From Ancylobacter gelatini (GTDB lineage Bacteria; Pseudomonadota; Alphaproteobacteria; Rhizobiales; Xanthobacteraceae), in contig NZ_JAKVIL010000005.1 of NCBI RefSeq assembly GCF_022601675.1, positions 248,001 to 312,000 of the forward strand: a stretch of 64,000 nt of DNA, given 5' to 3'. This document shows positions 26,462 to 35,425 of this stretch, piece by piece. The position numbers and the translations under genes are program-made. Position 1 is the first letter of the stretch. Each line of letters starts with the position of its first letter. The notes below the pieces were generated by a model. It did not search any database and was not told where the DNA came from. It worked only from the letters and a program-made list of their open reading frames with translations.

Positions 26462-28300
26462 TTGACGTCTCGACGTTTGCCGCTGCGGCCGGGAGCGGCC
26501 ATCATCGCCGCGCTCATGGGGCCGGTTTTCGCGTTCGGCTCCATCAGCCCCGCCTTTGCCGAAGCTCCGCCCCCCGGATTGATCGCGCGCTCCTCGCCCG
26601 CCGGTAATTACCTTGCGGCACGCCTGGCCGTGTCCGAACGCGATACCACTGCGGCGGCGGCCTATTACCGTGCGCTCGTGCAGGCCTTCCCGCGCAATGG
26701 CGAGATTCTGGAACGCGGTTTCCTGATCATGCTCGCCGACGGCTCGATCGACGAGGCCGTCGACCTCGCACAGCGCATCGTGCGCATCGATCCCGAGCAC
26801 GGGCTGGCGCGGCTGGTGCTTGGCGTGCGCGCCATCAAGGCCAAGCAGTACATCACCGCGCGCTCCAATCTGAAGCGCGCCGGTCAGGACGCCATCGCCA
26901 AGCTCAACGAGACGCTGCTCACCGCCTGGAGCCAGTACGGCTCCGGCAATCCGCGCGCCGGCGTCACCGCCATCGAGGCGCTGCAGGGCCCGGAATGGTA
27001 TTCCGGCTTCAAGGACTACAATGCGGGCCTGCTGCTGGAGCTTGCCGGTTCCAAGAAAGAGGCCGGCCAGAAGCTCGCCGAGGCGCTGAAGATCGATTCG
27101 CGCACGCTGCGCGTGGTCGACGCCTATGCCCGCTGGGCCTCGCGCAGCGGCAACAAGCAGCTCGCCATCGAGACCTATGAGAATTTCGACAAGCTGCTGC
27201 CGGACGATCCGCTGGTTAGCCAGTCGCTGGAGGCGCTGCGCGCCGGCAAGACGTTGCCCGCGCTGATCACCTCGCCGCAGGCCGGCGCCGCCGAGGTGTT
27301 CTACGGCCTCGGTTCCGCGCTCGGCCGGCAGGGCGAGGAGGACCTCGCGCTGATCTATCTCCAGCTCGGCCGCTGGCTCGATCCCTCGCACCCGCTGATC
27401 AACATCACGCTGGCCAATCTCTACGAGAACCTGAAGAAGCACGACGAGGCGATCGCGCTGTTCCGCGCGGTGCCCAAGGATTCGCCGTTCCGCGAGAACG
27501 CCGACATCCAGCTCGGCCTCAATCTCGACGCCGCCGGCGATTTCGCCGCGGCCCGCACCGCGCTGGAGACGGTGGTCGCCAACAACCCGAAGGACGTCCG
27601 CGCCAAGATGGCGCTCGGCGACGTGCTGCGCGCCAATGACAAATATGCCGAGGCGGCCGAGGTCTATACCCACGCCATCGACCTGCTTGGCACGCCGTCG
27701 GGCAATAACTGGATGCTGTTCTATTTCCGCGGCACCGCCTATGAGCGCACCAAGCAGTGGGACAAGTCCGAGGCGGATCTGCGCAAGGCGCTGGAACTGC
27801 GCCCCGACCAGCCGCATGTGCTGAATTATCTCGGCTATTCGTGGATCGACCAGGGCGTCAATCTCGACGAGGGCATGGAGATGATCCGCAAGGCGGTGAC
27901 GCTGCGTCCTGATGACGGCTTCTTCATCGACAGTCTCGGCTGGGCCTATTACCGCACCGGCAAGTACAATGAGGCGGTCGAGGAACTGGAGCGCGCGGTC
28001 GAGCTGAAGCCGAACGAATCGGTGATCAACGACCATCTCGGCGATGCCTACTGGAAGGTCGGGCGCCGGCTGGAAGCCAAGTTCAAGTGGAACCACGCCC
28101 GCGATCTCGGCGCGGAGCCGGCCGATCTGGCGCGTATCGAGCGCAAGATCGCGGTCGGGCTCGACGAGGCGGACAAGGCCGACAAGGCCGATCCCGACGC
28201 GCCGGTGATGCAGAAGACCGAACAGCCCTCGACCGAGGCGCAGAAGGCCGCGGTCGAGCCGCCGGCCGCGCCGGCAACCGAAAAGGGCGGCGGCGGCTGA
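26462..28300 (+). CDS. Exported tetratricopeptide-repeat protein
   Basis: Protein of 612 residues. A signal peptide (PLRPGAAIIAALMGPVFAFG to SPAFA-EA) is followed by multiple TPR units across most of the length; the clearest are in the C-terminal half (DKSEADLRKALELRPDQPHV; NEAVEELERAVELKPNESVI). A lysine/alanine tail ends the protein. The start is a TTG at 26462 with AGGAGG 8 bases upstream, which places the signal peptide directly at the N-terminus. No upstream ATG gives this. It probably scaffolds envelope proteins; no specific role can be given. Confidence 0.88.
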   Translation: MTSRRLPLRPGAAIIAALMGPVFAFGSISPAFAEAPPPGLIARSSPAGNYLAARLAVSERDTTAAAAYYRALVQAFPRNGEILERGFLIMLADGSIDEAVDLAQRIVRIDPEHGLARLVLGVRAIKAKQYITARSNLKRAGQDAIAKLNETLLTAWSQYGSGNPRAGVTAIEALQGPEWYSGFKDYNAGLLLELAGSKKEAGQKLAEALKIDSRTLRVVDAYARWASRSGNKQLAIETYENFDKLLPDDPLVSQSLEALRAGKTLPALITSPQAGAAEVFYGLGSALGRQGEEDLALIYLQLGRWLDPSHPLINITLANLYENLKKHDEAIALFRAVPKDSPFRENADIQLGLNLDAAGDFAAARTALETVVANNPKDVRAKMALGDVLRANDKYAEAAEVYTHAIDLLGTPSGNNWMLFYFRGTAYERTKQWDKSEADLRKALELRPDQPHVLNYLGYSWIDQGVNLDEGMEMIRKAVTLRPDDGFFIDSLGWAYYRTGKYNEAVEELERAVELKPNESVINDHLGDAYWKVGRRLEAKFKWNHARDLGAEPADLARIERKIAVGLDEADKADKADPDAPVMQKTEQPSTEAQKAAVEPPAAPATEKGGGG

Positions 28301-28324
28301 GGCCGCCACCACCCCCTTCTCGTG

Positions 28325-28759
28325 TCACGCCGCCGCAGGGCGGCCGACGAAAAACAGCGGGCGCGAGCGCAGGGCGAACGCGCCGTCGCCCAGCAGCCAG
28401 AGCGCGAAGGAGGCGGCGATCAGGAAGCCGGGATATTCCCAGCCGCCGCCAGCCGCCGAGAACAGCCAGCCATTGCCGAGATGCGCGCTCATGGCGCCGA
28501 CCATCACCGGGATCATCAGCAGCGCGACATGGCGCGCATAGATGCCGGCGACGATGAGGACGCCGCCGATCAGCTCGGCATAGATCACCGGGCCGGCCAG
28601 CGCGGCGGGCAGGCCGAGGCTGGAAAGATAGCCGGCAAAGCCGGGAATCGTGAACATGATGTACTTCAGCAGCGCATGGGAAATCCACATGGCGCCCAGC
28701 GCCAGGCGAAGCACGAACACCCCGTAAGGGGCAGAGTGAGTGTCGATCATCGTCGTCAT
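28325..28759 (-). CDS. DoxX family membrane protein
   Basis: Protein of 144 residues with four hydrophobic helices. Conserved DoxX features include VLRLALGAMWISHALLKY at the start, GPVIYAELIGGVLIVAGIYAR, and PVMVGAMSAHLGNGW. DoxX proteins are integral membrane proteins sometimes tied to quinone or thiosulfate oxidation and oxidative stress; most remain uncharacterised. It converges with the TPR gene with 24 bases between them. The upstream region is unusually AT-rich around 28840-28900 and contains several short inverted repeats, where its promoter is likely. Confidence 0.85.
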   Translation of the reverse strand: MTTMIDTHSAPYGVFVLRLALGAMWISHALLKYIMFTIPGFAGYLSSLGLPAALAGPVIYAELIGGVLIVAGIYARHVALLMIPVMVGAMSAHLGNGWLFSAAGGGWEYPGFLIAASFALWLLGDGAFALRSRPLFFVGRPAAA

Positions 28760-28964
28760 CCGTTGCGAGGATTTTGAGGGCGATCGCCCCGTCGGGAGCG
28801 GTCAGTGAAGATGCCCTTTGATAGCCCCGCCCATTTCGCAATGCGATAGACGATATCGAACGATCATTATTGCGTTTTTGCAATTATCGCGTCAAATGCG
28901 TACCGACGGCATCGCGCTGCTCCCGCGCCACCGACTGCCGGCATCCGCCCGTTCCGTCGTATGT

Positions 28965-29456
28965 TCAGTGTTGGTCGTCGCCCTGCGTGGTCGCCACGCG
29001 CTCGGTGCCGGCGCCCGGACGGCGGCTCTGCGCGGCGAGCTTGGTTCGCCCGCTGCCGCCGCGCTGGAACTCGCACCACAGCCGGTCGGCACCGGCGAGA
29101 TTGCCGCGGAAGCTCTGCTCGCTGGTCTTCTCCAGGTCGAAGCAGGGCTGGAACATCATGCCCTTCAGCTTGGCGCACACCGCCTCGCCCTTCACCACCA
29201 GCGTGCCGGCCGGCAGCGTCACATAGCGGGCCTTGCCCTTGCCGCGCATCTGGATGGTGCCGGCGACCGACCCGTCCTTGAGAATGCGCCCGGAACCGAC
29301 CGTGCCCTCGTAGCAGCTATAGGAGAAGGTGCGGCCGATCACGAAACGCTGCGCCGTCTGCGCATCGAGCGGCTCCGCCATCGCCGGCACGGCGGGGGCG
29401 ATCGCGAGGAACAGGCCCGACAGGGCAAGAGACACGGAACGCATGCGCAGGTCCAT
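28965..29456 (-). CDS. Conserved exported protein of unknown function
   Basis: Protein of 163 residues with a Sec signal peptide (MRSVSLALSGLFLAIAPAVPAMA-E). The mature part has several cysteines (YSCYEG, AVCAKL, QPCFDL, LWCEF) in a beta-rich pattern, so disulfides in the periplasm are likely. The RTFSYSCYEGTVGSGRILKDGSVAGTI region resembles small periplasmic proteins common in Hyphomicrobiales without assigned function. A second ATG four codons in is an equally good start. Confidence 0.72.
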   Translation of the reverse strand: MDLRMRSVSLALSGLFLAIAPAVPAMAEPLDAQTAQRFVIGRTFSYSCYEGTVGSGRILKDGSVAGTIQMRGKGKARYVTLPAGTLVVKGEAVCAKLKGMMFQPCFDLEKTSEQSFRGNLAGADRLWCEFQRGGSGRTKLAAQSRRPGAGTERVATTQGDDQH

Positions 29457-29615
29457 CGATGCTGGTGAGCCTTCACGATGCGCTGCGAAAGCCCTGCCTT
29501 GTCAAGGCAAAGCAACCCCGGCCGGGCGCGGGAGAAGCGCGCGCGGCCCGCACTGTGGCGCATGCGCAACGCCCCCCTGCACCACAGCACCGCCATGATG
29601 AACGGATCTGGTTAA

Positions 29616-29642
29616 GGACCGGCAAACAGGGCGCGCCGGTCC
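29616..29642 (-). terminator. Hairpin after the MFS gene
   Basis: GGACCGGC (29616-29623) and GCCGGTCC (29635-29642) form a perfect 8-base stem with an 11-base loop. On the minus strand it lies directly after the MFS stop codon. It has no clear T tract, so it is only a candidate terminator. Confidence 0.4.
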
Positions 29643-29649
29643 GGGCCGC

Positions 29650-30882
29650 TCACGCCGTCTGCGGACGGGCCGCGACCGGGCGCTCGACGATCGGCAGGTT
29701 GATGATCGCCGAGGCGAAGCTCAGCGCCACCGCCAGCCACCACACGAAGTCATAGGAGCCGAGCCGCTCATAGAGCACGCCGCCGAGCCACACGCCGAGA
29801 AAGCCCCCGACCTGATGGCTGAAGAAGGCGAAGCCGTAGAGCATGGCGAGGTAGCGCGTGCCAAACATCAGCATCACCAGCCCCGAGGTCGGCGGCACGG
29901 TCGACAGCCACAGCAGGCCGAGCACGATGCCGAAGCCGATCGAGGTCACCGGGGATGCCGGCAGCAGCACGAAGGCGGCGATGGCGAGCCCGCGCGCGAA
30001 ATAGATGATCGCCAGCAGCCAGCGCCGCGACATCCGGCTCGACAGCCAGCCCGAGGACAGCGAGCCCACCATATTGGCGAGGCCGATCACCGCCAGCGTC
30101 CAGCCGCCGACCTGGATCGAGAGCCCGCGATCGATGAGATAGGCCGGCAGATGGGTGGTGACGAAGGCGAGCTGGAAGCCACAGGTGAAGAAGCCGAGCA
30201 CGAGATAGACATAGCTCGGGTGGCGGAACGCCTGCCCCAGCGCCTCGCCGATCGACTGCCGGGGCTCGTCCAGCCTGGCCGGGGCCGGCGCCGGACTGGC
30301 GAGAGCGAGGGCGAACGGCATCACCAGCAGCATGGCGAGGCCGAAGATGGTCAGCGTCTCCTGCCAGCCGACGCTGGAGATCAGCCCGGTCGCCAGCGGC
30401 GGAAACAGGAACTGGCCGAACGAACCCGCCGCCGTCCCCGCGCCGAAGGCGATCGGCCGCATCCGCTCCGGCAGCATCTTGCCGAACGCCGCCAGCACGA
30501 TGTTGAACGAGCAGCCGGACAGGCCGAAGCCGACCAGCACGCCGGCCGACAGATGCAGCAGGCCGGGCGTCGAGGCATAGGCCATCAGCCCCAGCCCGAG
30601 CGCATAGATCAGCGCGCCGACGCACAGGACGCGCACCACGCCGAACCGGTCCGCCACCGCCCCGGCGAACGGCGTGCCGAGGCCCCAGAGCAGGTTCTGG
30701 ATCGCGATGGCGAGGCCGAACGTGTCGCGGCCCCAGCCATATTCACCGGTCATCGGCAGCATGAAGATGCCGGAGGAGGCGCGCGGGCCGAAGGTCAGCA
30801 TGGCAATCATGCAGCCGCAGAGCAGCACGAAGAGCGGGGCGCGGGTGGCGAGGCTGGCGCGGGGCGGCGAGGCGGCGGTCAT
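29650..30882 (-). CDS. MFS transporter
   Basis: Major facilitator protein of 410 residues with 12 hydrophobic segments. The loop after helix 2 (FAGAVADRFGVVRVLCVGALIY) carries the MFS motif A in the form GAVADRFG. A central loop (PAPAPARLDEPRQSIGEALG) separates the two six-helix halves. The sequence resembles monocarboxylate/oxalate-formate antiporter-like MFS proteins, but the substrate cannot be told. It is a single-gene unit by spacing, with 342 bases upstream before the next gene in the opposite direction. Confidence 0.88.
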   Translation of the reverse strand: MTAASPPRASLATRAPLFVLLCGCMIAMLTFGPRASSGIFMLPMTGEYGWGRDTFGLAIAIQNLLWGLGTPFAGAVADRFGVVRVLCVGALIYALGLGLMAYASTPGLLHLSAGVLVGFGLSGCSFNIVLAAFGKMLPERMRPIAFGAGTAAGSFGQFLFPPLATGLISSVGWQETLTIFGLAMLLVMPFALALASPAPAPARLDEPRQSIGEALGQAFRHPSYVYLVLGFFTCGFQLAFVTTHLPAYLIDRGLSIQVGGWTLAVIGLANMVGSLSSGWLSSRMSRRWLLAIIYFARGLAIAAFVLLPASPVTSIGFGIVLGLLWLSTVPPTSGLVMLMFGTRYLAMLYGFAFFSHQVGGFLGVWLGGVLYERLGSYDFVWWLAVALSFASAIINLPIVERPVAARPQTA

Positions 30883-31224
30883 GCGGGACTCCGGCGCGGA
30901 TCGGGAGGCGGCGCGGAACAGGGCGCCCGGCCCTTTTAGATAGCGGCTCCGGGACGGGGCTGGAAAATGAATAATTTAGCGGACGGCCATCAGCAATGTT
31001 CATGCATCGCGCGCCACCCCTGCGGCGCCCGGCGCGGCCTGTCCCGCCATCCTTTTGGCCGAAAAGCGTTTTCAGATACCGTCCGCGCCCCTTAATCGCG
31101 CGTTTATGATGAATCCGCGTTCATAACTTGTAGACGCGAATCATGGCATGCCGCGTTTAGGACACGGCTCATGACCAACCTCCCGGTCATGACTCTCGTC
31201 GTAAACCGAATGCCAGGATGCCTC
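30883..31224. other. Divergent intergenic region, MFS / L,D-transpeptidase
   Basis: Gene-free stretch of 342 bases between two divergent genes. It is AT-richer than the flanks around 30960-30985 (AAAATGAATAATTTAGC) and 31090-31150, as expected for promoters. It contains the CtrA-like motif at 31092. I see no RNA gene, repeat or conserved coding frame in it. Confidence 0.5.
31092..31106. promoter_or_regulatory. CtrA-like motif upstream of the L,D-transpeptidase gene
   Basis: TTAA-N7-TTTA differs by one base from the CtrA consensus TTAA-N7-TTAA and lies 119 bases before the start. Control of a peptidoglycan enzyme by CtrA would make sense. One near-match in an AT-richer region may be chance. 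Confidence 0.22.
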
Positions 31225-31896
31225 ATGCCGCTCGACCGTCGCCTGTTCCTGCTCGCCGCCTCCGCCGCGCTCGCCGGCTGCACCGCGCGGCGTGGCCCCC
31301 AGCCGCAGGCCATTGCGCCGGTCAATGCCCAGTTCGCCTCGATGTATGCCGCGATCGACACCGAGCCGTTCCCGGTGCCGGCGATCGACGTCTCGGAGAT
31401 GGACCCGCGCTTCCTGAGGCAGGAGGTCGCCTATCCCACCCGCGAGCAGCCCGGCACCATCGTGGTCGACCCCAATGAGCGTCACGCCTATCTGGTGCTG
31501 GAGGGTGGCCGCGCGCTCCGCTACGGCGTCGGTGTCGGCCGCGAGGAAGGCTTCAATTTCCGCGGTGACGCGACGATCGCGCGCAAGGCGGCCTGGCCGC
31601 GCTGGACGCCGACGCTCGACATGATCCGCCGCGAGCCGGACCGCTACGGCCCCTATGCCGGCGGCCTGGCGGGCGGCCCGACCAATCCGCTCGGCCCCCG
31701 CGCGCTCTATCTCTATTCGGGCGGCAAGGACACGCTGTACCGCCTGCACGGCACCACCGAGCCGCAGACCATTGGCACCATGGTGTCCTCCGGCTGCGTG
31801 CGCTTCCTGAACCAGGACATCATCGACCTCTACAACCGCGTGCCGGTCGGCACCAAGGTCGTGGTGCTGCCGGCCGCCGCCGCTGCGGTGAGCTGA
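31225..31896 (+). CDS. L,D-transpeptidase lipoprotein (YkuD domain)
   Basis: Protein of 223 residues. A twin-Arg-like n-region and the lipobox LAGC (C19) mark it as a lipoprotein. The YkuD domain runs from PGTIVVDPNERHAYLVL to the catalytic pair H175 in YRLHGT and C191 in SSGCVRF. It cross-links peptidoglycan 3-3 or attaches proteins to the wall in the periplasm. The start at 31225 has AGGA 7 bases upstream and gives a compact lipoprotein signal; upstream in-frame ATGs would lengthen it. Such enzymes are numerous in polar-growing Hyphomicrobiales. Confidence 0.9.
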   Translation: MPLDRRLFLLAASAALAGCTARRGPQPQAIAPVNAQFASMYAAIDTEPFPVPAIDVSEMDPRFLRQEVAYPTREQPGTIVVDPNERHAYLVLEGGRALRYGVGVGREEGFNFRGDATIARKAAWPRWTPTLDMIRREPDRYGPYAGGLAGGPTNPLGPRALYLYSGGKDTLYRLHGTTEPQTIGTMVSSGCVRFLNQDIIDLYNRVPVGTKVVVLPAAAAAVS

Positions 31897-31900
31897 GCCC

Positions 31901-32407
31901 TCAATCGAGCCGGATCTCGAACGGCTCGTTCTCCATCGCCTCCGCCCCGCGCCCGATGGCGGCGATCGCCTCGACCATCCGCCCGTTGCGCCCGAGCGCG
32001 GCGTCGGCCAGCGACACCAGCAGCGCGTTGGGCGTGGCGATAGGCGAGGCCGCGCGCAGGGCGAGCGCAAGCTCCCGTTCGTCGCGTTGCGGGGCGAGCG
32101 CGCAGGCGGCGACATAGGCCGAGGCGGTGGAGCGGCTGATTCCGGCATAGCAGTGCACCACCAGCGGCGCCGCGCGGTCCCAGCGGCGGGCAAAGCCGAG
32201 GATCGCCTCGACATGCTCGGCCGAGGGGTGCACCAGCCCGTCCTGCGGCGCCACGATGTCGTTGAAGCCCACGAACAGATGGTTCTCGCGCGGAAATTCC
32301 GCCGGCAGCGTCACCGGCGTCGCGATGTTGATCACGCTCAGCACATGGCGCGCCCCGGTGCGGGTCACGGTTTCCGAAAGGCGGGAGAGCGGGCAGATAT
32401 GAATCAT
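31901..32407 (-). CDS. Tyrosine/dual-specificity phosphatase-like protein
   Basis: Protein of 168 residues with the cysteine-phosphatase P-loop VHCYAGISRSTA (C86 to R92, CX5R). The upstream HVLSVIN and the acidic region FNDIVAPQDG fit the phosphatase fold. It is the last gene of a minus-strand operon with the HD hydrolase, tag and ygfZ; its start overlaps the HD gene by 4 bases. The substrate may be protein phosphotyrosine, or a small phosphate ester, as for other members of this fold. Confidence 0.82.
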   Translation of the reverse strand: MIHICPLSRLSETVTRTGARHVLSVINIATPVTLPAEFPRENHLFVGFNDIVAPQDGLVHPSAEHVEAILGFARRWDRAAPLVVHCYAGISRSTASAYVAACALAPQRDERELALALRAASPIATPNALLVSLADAALGRNGRMVEAIAAIGRGAEAMENEPFEIRLD

Positions 32408-33069
32408 GGCTGGGGTCCGGCGGTTTCCTCGCCGGCAATCGCGGCAAAGCGTTCGAGAAATCGTGTCTTGGCTTCCTCCGCGCTCCAGGGCGCGAGCAGG
32501 TCGCGCTCGGTGGCGGGATCAAGCGGGAAGGGCTGACCGAAGAAGCGCCGGGCCTCGCCGACCTCGAAACCGGCCAGCCGCGTCGCCTCCAGAAAGGCGC
32601 TGGCGCGGTCGGCGGCCTTGACCAGGCGGACCAGCGGCGCCGGCCAGGTCGCCGGCAGGCCGAAACGCAGGCTCACCGCCACCAGCAGCCGTGCCTCCAC
32701 CGCCTTGTAGTCGCCGCCCAACACCGCCTTGAACGGCGAGATCATGTCGCCCACCACATATTCCGGCGCGTCATGCAGCAGCGTGGCGAGCCGCCAGCGC
32801 CGGTCAAGCTCTGCGCCCCGCGCCCGCGCCTGCCGTTGCGCGATCAGTTCCACCAGCACGGAATGCTGCGCGACCGAGAAGGCGTGCGGGCCACCGGTCT
32901 GCCCGTTCCAGCGCGCGACGCGGGCGAGGCCATGGGCGATGTCCTCGATCTCGATGTCGAGCGGCGAGGGGTCGATCAAATCGAGCCGCCGCCCCGACAG
33001 CATGCGCTGCCACACCCGCGCGGAAGCGGCGCGCGGGGCCGCCGGCGCCCGCGTCACGCGCGCTTCCAC
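32404..33069 (-). CDS. HD-domain hydrolase (YfbR-like)
   Basis: Protein of 221 residues with the HD metal-dependent phosphohydrolase pattern: H69 in VAQHSVL, H99-D100 in LLHDAPEYVVGD, and a later D in KAADRASAFLEA. The closest characterised relatives are 5'-deoxynucleotidases such as YfbR. The region before residue 35 has no domain. It overlaps tag by 16 bases and the phosphatase by 4, so the three are translated in a coupled way. A nucleotide-pool role next to a DNA repair gene is plausible but inferred. Confidence 0.82.
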   Translation of the reverse strand: MEARVTRAPAAPRAASARVWQRMLSGRRLDLIDPSPLDIEIEDIAHGLARVARWNGQTGGPHAFSVAQHSVLVELIAQRQARARGAELDRRWRLATLLHDAPEYVVGDMISPFKAVLGGDYKAVEARLLVAVSLRFGLPATWPAPLVRLVKAADRASAFLEATRLAGFEVGEARRFFGQPFPLDPATERDLLAPWSAEEAKTRFLERFAAIAGEETAGPQP

Positions 33070-33665
33070 GGGACGTCCTCCCCCGCATGGGCGCCGTGGC
33101 GGTGGCAGGTGGCGAGATGGTCGTCGACCATGCCGACCGCCTGCATGAAGGCATAGACGATGGTCGGCCCGACAAAGTTGAAGCCGCGCTTCTTCAGCTC
33201 CTTCGACATGGCGAGCGCGGTCGGGGTCGAGACCACCGGCGTGTCGCCCTCCTTCAGCGCGCCGTCGCGCGGCGGGCCGTTCATGTCCCAGAGCAGGGCG
33301 GCGAAGCCCGGGCCCTTCTCCATGATGTCGAGGAAGACCTGCGCCGAGCGCACCGTGGAGACGATCTTGGAGCGGTTGCGCACGATGCCGGGGTCCTGCA
33401 TCAGCGCCTCGATCTTTTCCGGCGAGTAGCGGGCGATGATCTCCGGCTGGAACCCGTCGAAGGCGGCGCGAAAACCGTCGCGCTTGCGCAGAATGGTGAT
33501 CCAGGCGAGCCCGGCCTGGAAGCCGTCGAGGATCAGCTTCTCGAACAGCGCGCGGTCGTCATATTCCGGCACGCCCCATTCGGTGTCGTGATAGGCGACA
33601 TAGAGCGGATCGCTGCCGCACCAGGCGCAGCGCGTCACGCCGTCGGGATGGAGATGGGCCTTCAC
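33054..33665 (-). CDS. tag: DNA-3-methyladenine glycosylase I
   Basis: Protein of 203 residues that matches Tag from end to end: RCAWCGSDPLYVAYHDTEWG at the start, then LILDGFQAGLAWITILRKR and FNFVGPTIVYAFMQAVGMV. The C-terminal HLATCHRH provides the zinc ligands together with the N-terminal Cys and His. Tag removes 3-methyladenine from alkylated DNA. The start is a GTG at 33665 with GGAG 8 bases upstream, one base after the ygfZ stop; residues encoded further upstream belong to ygfZ territory and do not fit. Confidence 0.93.
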   Translation of the reverse strand: MKAHLHPDGVTRCAWCGSDPLYVAYHDTEWGVPEYDDRALFEKLILDGFQAGLAWITILRKRDGFRAAFDGFQPEIIARYSPEKIEALMQDPGIVRNRSKIVSTVRSAQVFLDIMEKGPGFAALLWDMNGPPRDGALKEGDTPVVSTPTALAMSKELKKRGFNFVGPTIVYAFMQAVGMVDDHLATCHRHGAHAGEDVPWKRA

Positions 33666-33666
33666 G

Positions 33667-34512
33667 TCAGCGCTCCGTACCGGGAATGGGGAAACTCGCC
33701 CAGGCGAGCGGCTCGGGAACCAGCGCGGCGCCGGCGGCCTCGATGCCGAGCCCGGCCTCGCGCGCTTCCGCGAGACGGTCAAGCCGCACCGTCGCCAGCA
33801 CGCGCCCATCGGCCCCGGAGCCGACCTGCCCCAGCGTCTTTGCCCCCGCGACCACCGGCGTGCCCGGCGCCGGGACCGGCCCGTTCACCGCGAAGGGGAT
33901 CACCCGCGTGCGCGCGGTGCCGCGATGCTGCATGCGGCTGACGATTTCCTGCCCGACATAGCACCCCTTGTCGAAATCGATGCCGTGGAGCTGGTCCATG
34001 TCCGCCTCGTGCGGGAAGGCGTCGCCATAAGCGAAATCGCGCCCGCCCTCCGGCACGCCGAGTGCGATGCGGTGCGCCTGCCAGTCGGCCTCGGGCACGG
34101 TGGCAAGCCCGCCCGCCGCGCCGGCCTCGATCAGGAAGCGCCGGCCGAGCGCGGGCAGCCGCGGGTCCTCGAAGGCCGGCGCGCCCTCGGGCACCGCCGC
34201 CCCATCCCAGGCGACGCCGGCGACGAGACCGTCCACAGCCTCGATCTCGACCCTGGCGCGCAGGCGATAGAGCTTCAGCTTCTTCAGGAGTTCGGCGAGC
34301 AGCGGCGCCGGCACATCGAGCCGGAATCCGTCCTCGGGCACGGCGAGCACGAACATGTCGGCGAGAATCTTGCCCTGCGGCGCCAGCAGCGCGGCATAGC
34401 GCGCCGCGCCCGGCGCGGGCGCGCGGGCGGTGAGCAGATTGTCGAGGAAATGCGCGGCCTCGGGTCCGGCGACCCGCGCCACCGCACGGCCCTCAAGAAG
34501 CGCGATCGGCAT
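33667..34512 (-). CDS. ygfZ: Folate-binding YgfZ/GcvT-like protein
   Basis: Protein of 281 residues with the YgfZ signature DKGCYVGQEIVSRMQHRG, whose Cys is the conserved functional residue, and an N-terminal GcvT-like domain (HFLDNLLTA). YgfZ uses tetrahydrofolate and helps Fe-S enzymes such as MiaB keep activity. The start MPIALLEG aligns with the family; the longer frame upstream does not. It heads a four-gene minus-strand operon with tag, an HD hydrolase and a phosphatase. Confidence 0.93.
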   Translation of the reverse strand: MPIALLEGRAVARVAGPEAAHFLDNLLTARAPAPGAARYAALLAPQGKILADMFVLAVPEDGFRLDVPAPLLAELLKKLKLYRLRARVEIEAVDGLVAGVAWDGAAVPEGAPAFEDPRLPALGRRFLIEAGAAGGLATVPEADWQAHRIALGVPEGGRDFAYGDAFPHEADMDQLHGIDFDKGCYVGQEIVSRMQHRGTARTRVIPFAVNGPVPAPGTPVVAGAKTLGQVGSGADGRVLATVRLDRLAEAREAGLGIEAAGAALVPEPLAWASFPIPGTER

Positions 34513-34627
34513 GGAGCATGCGTCCTCGCCCGCCCGAAGCGGCGGGGTGAGGGCAGAGGTAAGCACTGAGGCCGGCAGGAGCAAGGGTGCGAGATGGGTG
34601 CAACGCGGCTTGCCGGTGCGCGCCGGC

Positions 34628-35425
34628 TCAGGGCCGGAAGGACGGACCGTTGGTGATGATCATGCCGTGGCCCGCCACGTCGTTGCCGGTGGGATAGACC
34701 CCTTCCAGCACGGTCTCGAAGTGCTGGCGCACCACCGCGTGGCACTGGCAGCTCATCGCCTCCAGCATCTGCGGGTCGCGGATGCGCAGCCGGGCCCGGC
34801 GCGTGTCGATCGCGCCGCTGCTGCGCAGCTCGCGGATCACCCGCCCGATATAGGAGCGGCCCACCGCGAGCATCGAGGCGAGCTGCTCCTGGGTCAGCGT
34901 CACCTCCTCGTCGCCCGTGCGGTCGAGCGCGGCGAGAAGCCATTTGGCGGTGCGCTGCTCGATGCTGTGAGCCGCGTTGCAGGCGACCGACTGGAAGATC
35001 TGCGCCAGCAGGCAGTCGGCATATCGTGCGAACAGATGACGCAGCGCGGCGGATTGGTCCTTCGCGCGTTCCAGTTCGGCGCTGTCCAGCCGCAGCATCG
35101 GCCCGCCGATCTGCACCACGGCGCGGGCATAGGCCGGCAGGCGCCCCTGGGACACGATGCCCCCCACCGCGCCCTCGCGGCCGACCAGCCCGATCTCCAC
35201 CAGCCGGCCATCCTCCAGCATCACCATGAATGACACCACGGTCTGCGCGCAGGGAAAATACACCGTGCGCACGTCGTCGCCGGGCTCGTACAGCACGGCC
35301 CCGGCCGGGCGGTCCAGGCGCCGCAGACTGGATTTCAGCAGGGCGAAGTCCGCCGCGCGCAGCGCGCCCAGCAGATTATTGCCGCCGGACGAGACCGCAG
35401 CATTGGCCTGCACCACCTGATCCAT
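34628..35425 (-). CDS. Crp/Fnr-family transcriptional regulator
   Basis: Protein of 265 residues. An N-terminal cyclic-nucleotide-binding-like beta barrel (GAVLYEPGDDVRTVYFPCAQTVV) is followed by a long dimer helix and an Hth_Crp domain (LTQEQLASMLAVGRSYIGRVIRELRSSGAI). It lacks the N-terminal cysteine cluster of FNR-type oxygen sensors. The RTVYFP and VSFMVMLEDGRLVEIGLVGREG segments are typical of a large rhizobial Crp-like subgroup of unknown ligand. It is divergent from a HisKA_2 kinase, with 242 bases between. Confidence 0.88.
   Translation of the reverse strand: MDQVVQANAAVSSGGNNLLGALRAADFALLKSSLRRLDRPAGAVLYEPGDDVRTVYFPCAQTVVSFMVMLEDGRLVEIGLVGREGAVGGIVSQGRLPAYARAVVQIGGPMLRLDSAELERAKDQSAALRHLFARYADCLLAQIFQSVACNAAHSIEQRTAKWLLAALDRTGDEEVTLTQEQLASMLAVGRSYIGRVIRELRSSGAIDTRRARLRIRDPQMLEAMSCQCHAVVRQHFETVLEGVYPTGNDVAGHGMIITNGPSFRP

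Noticed and set aside
28760-28964. Several short inverted repeats (TCGCA/TGCGA, CGATATCG, ATTGC/GCAAT) in the AT-rich gap before doxX
   Set aside because: The arms are 4-5 bases long in an AT-rich region, so they are expected by chance. They are noted only as a likely promoter area.
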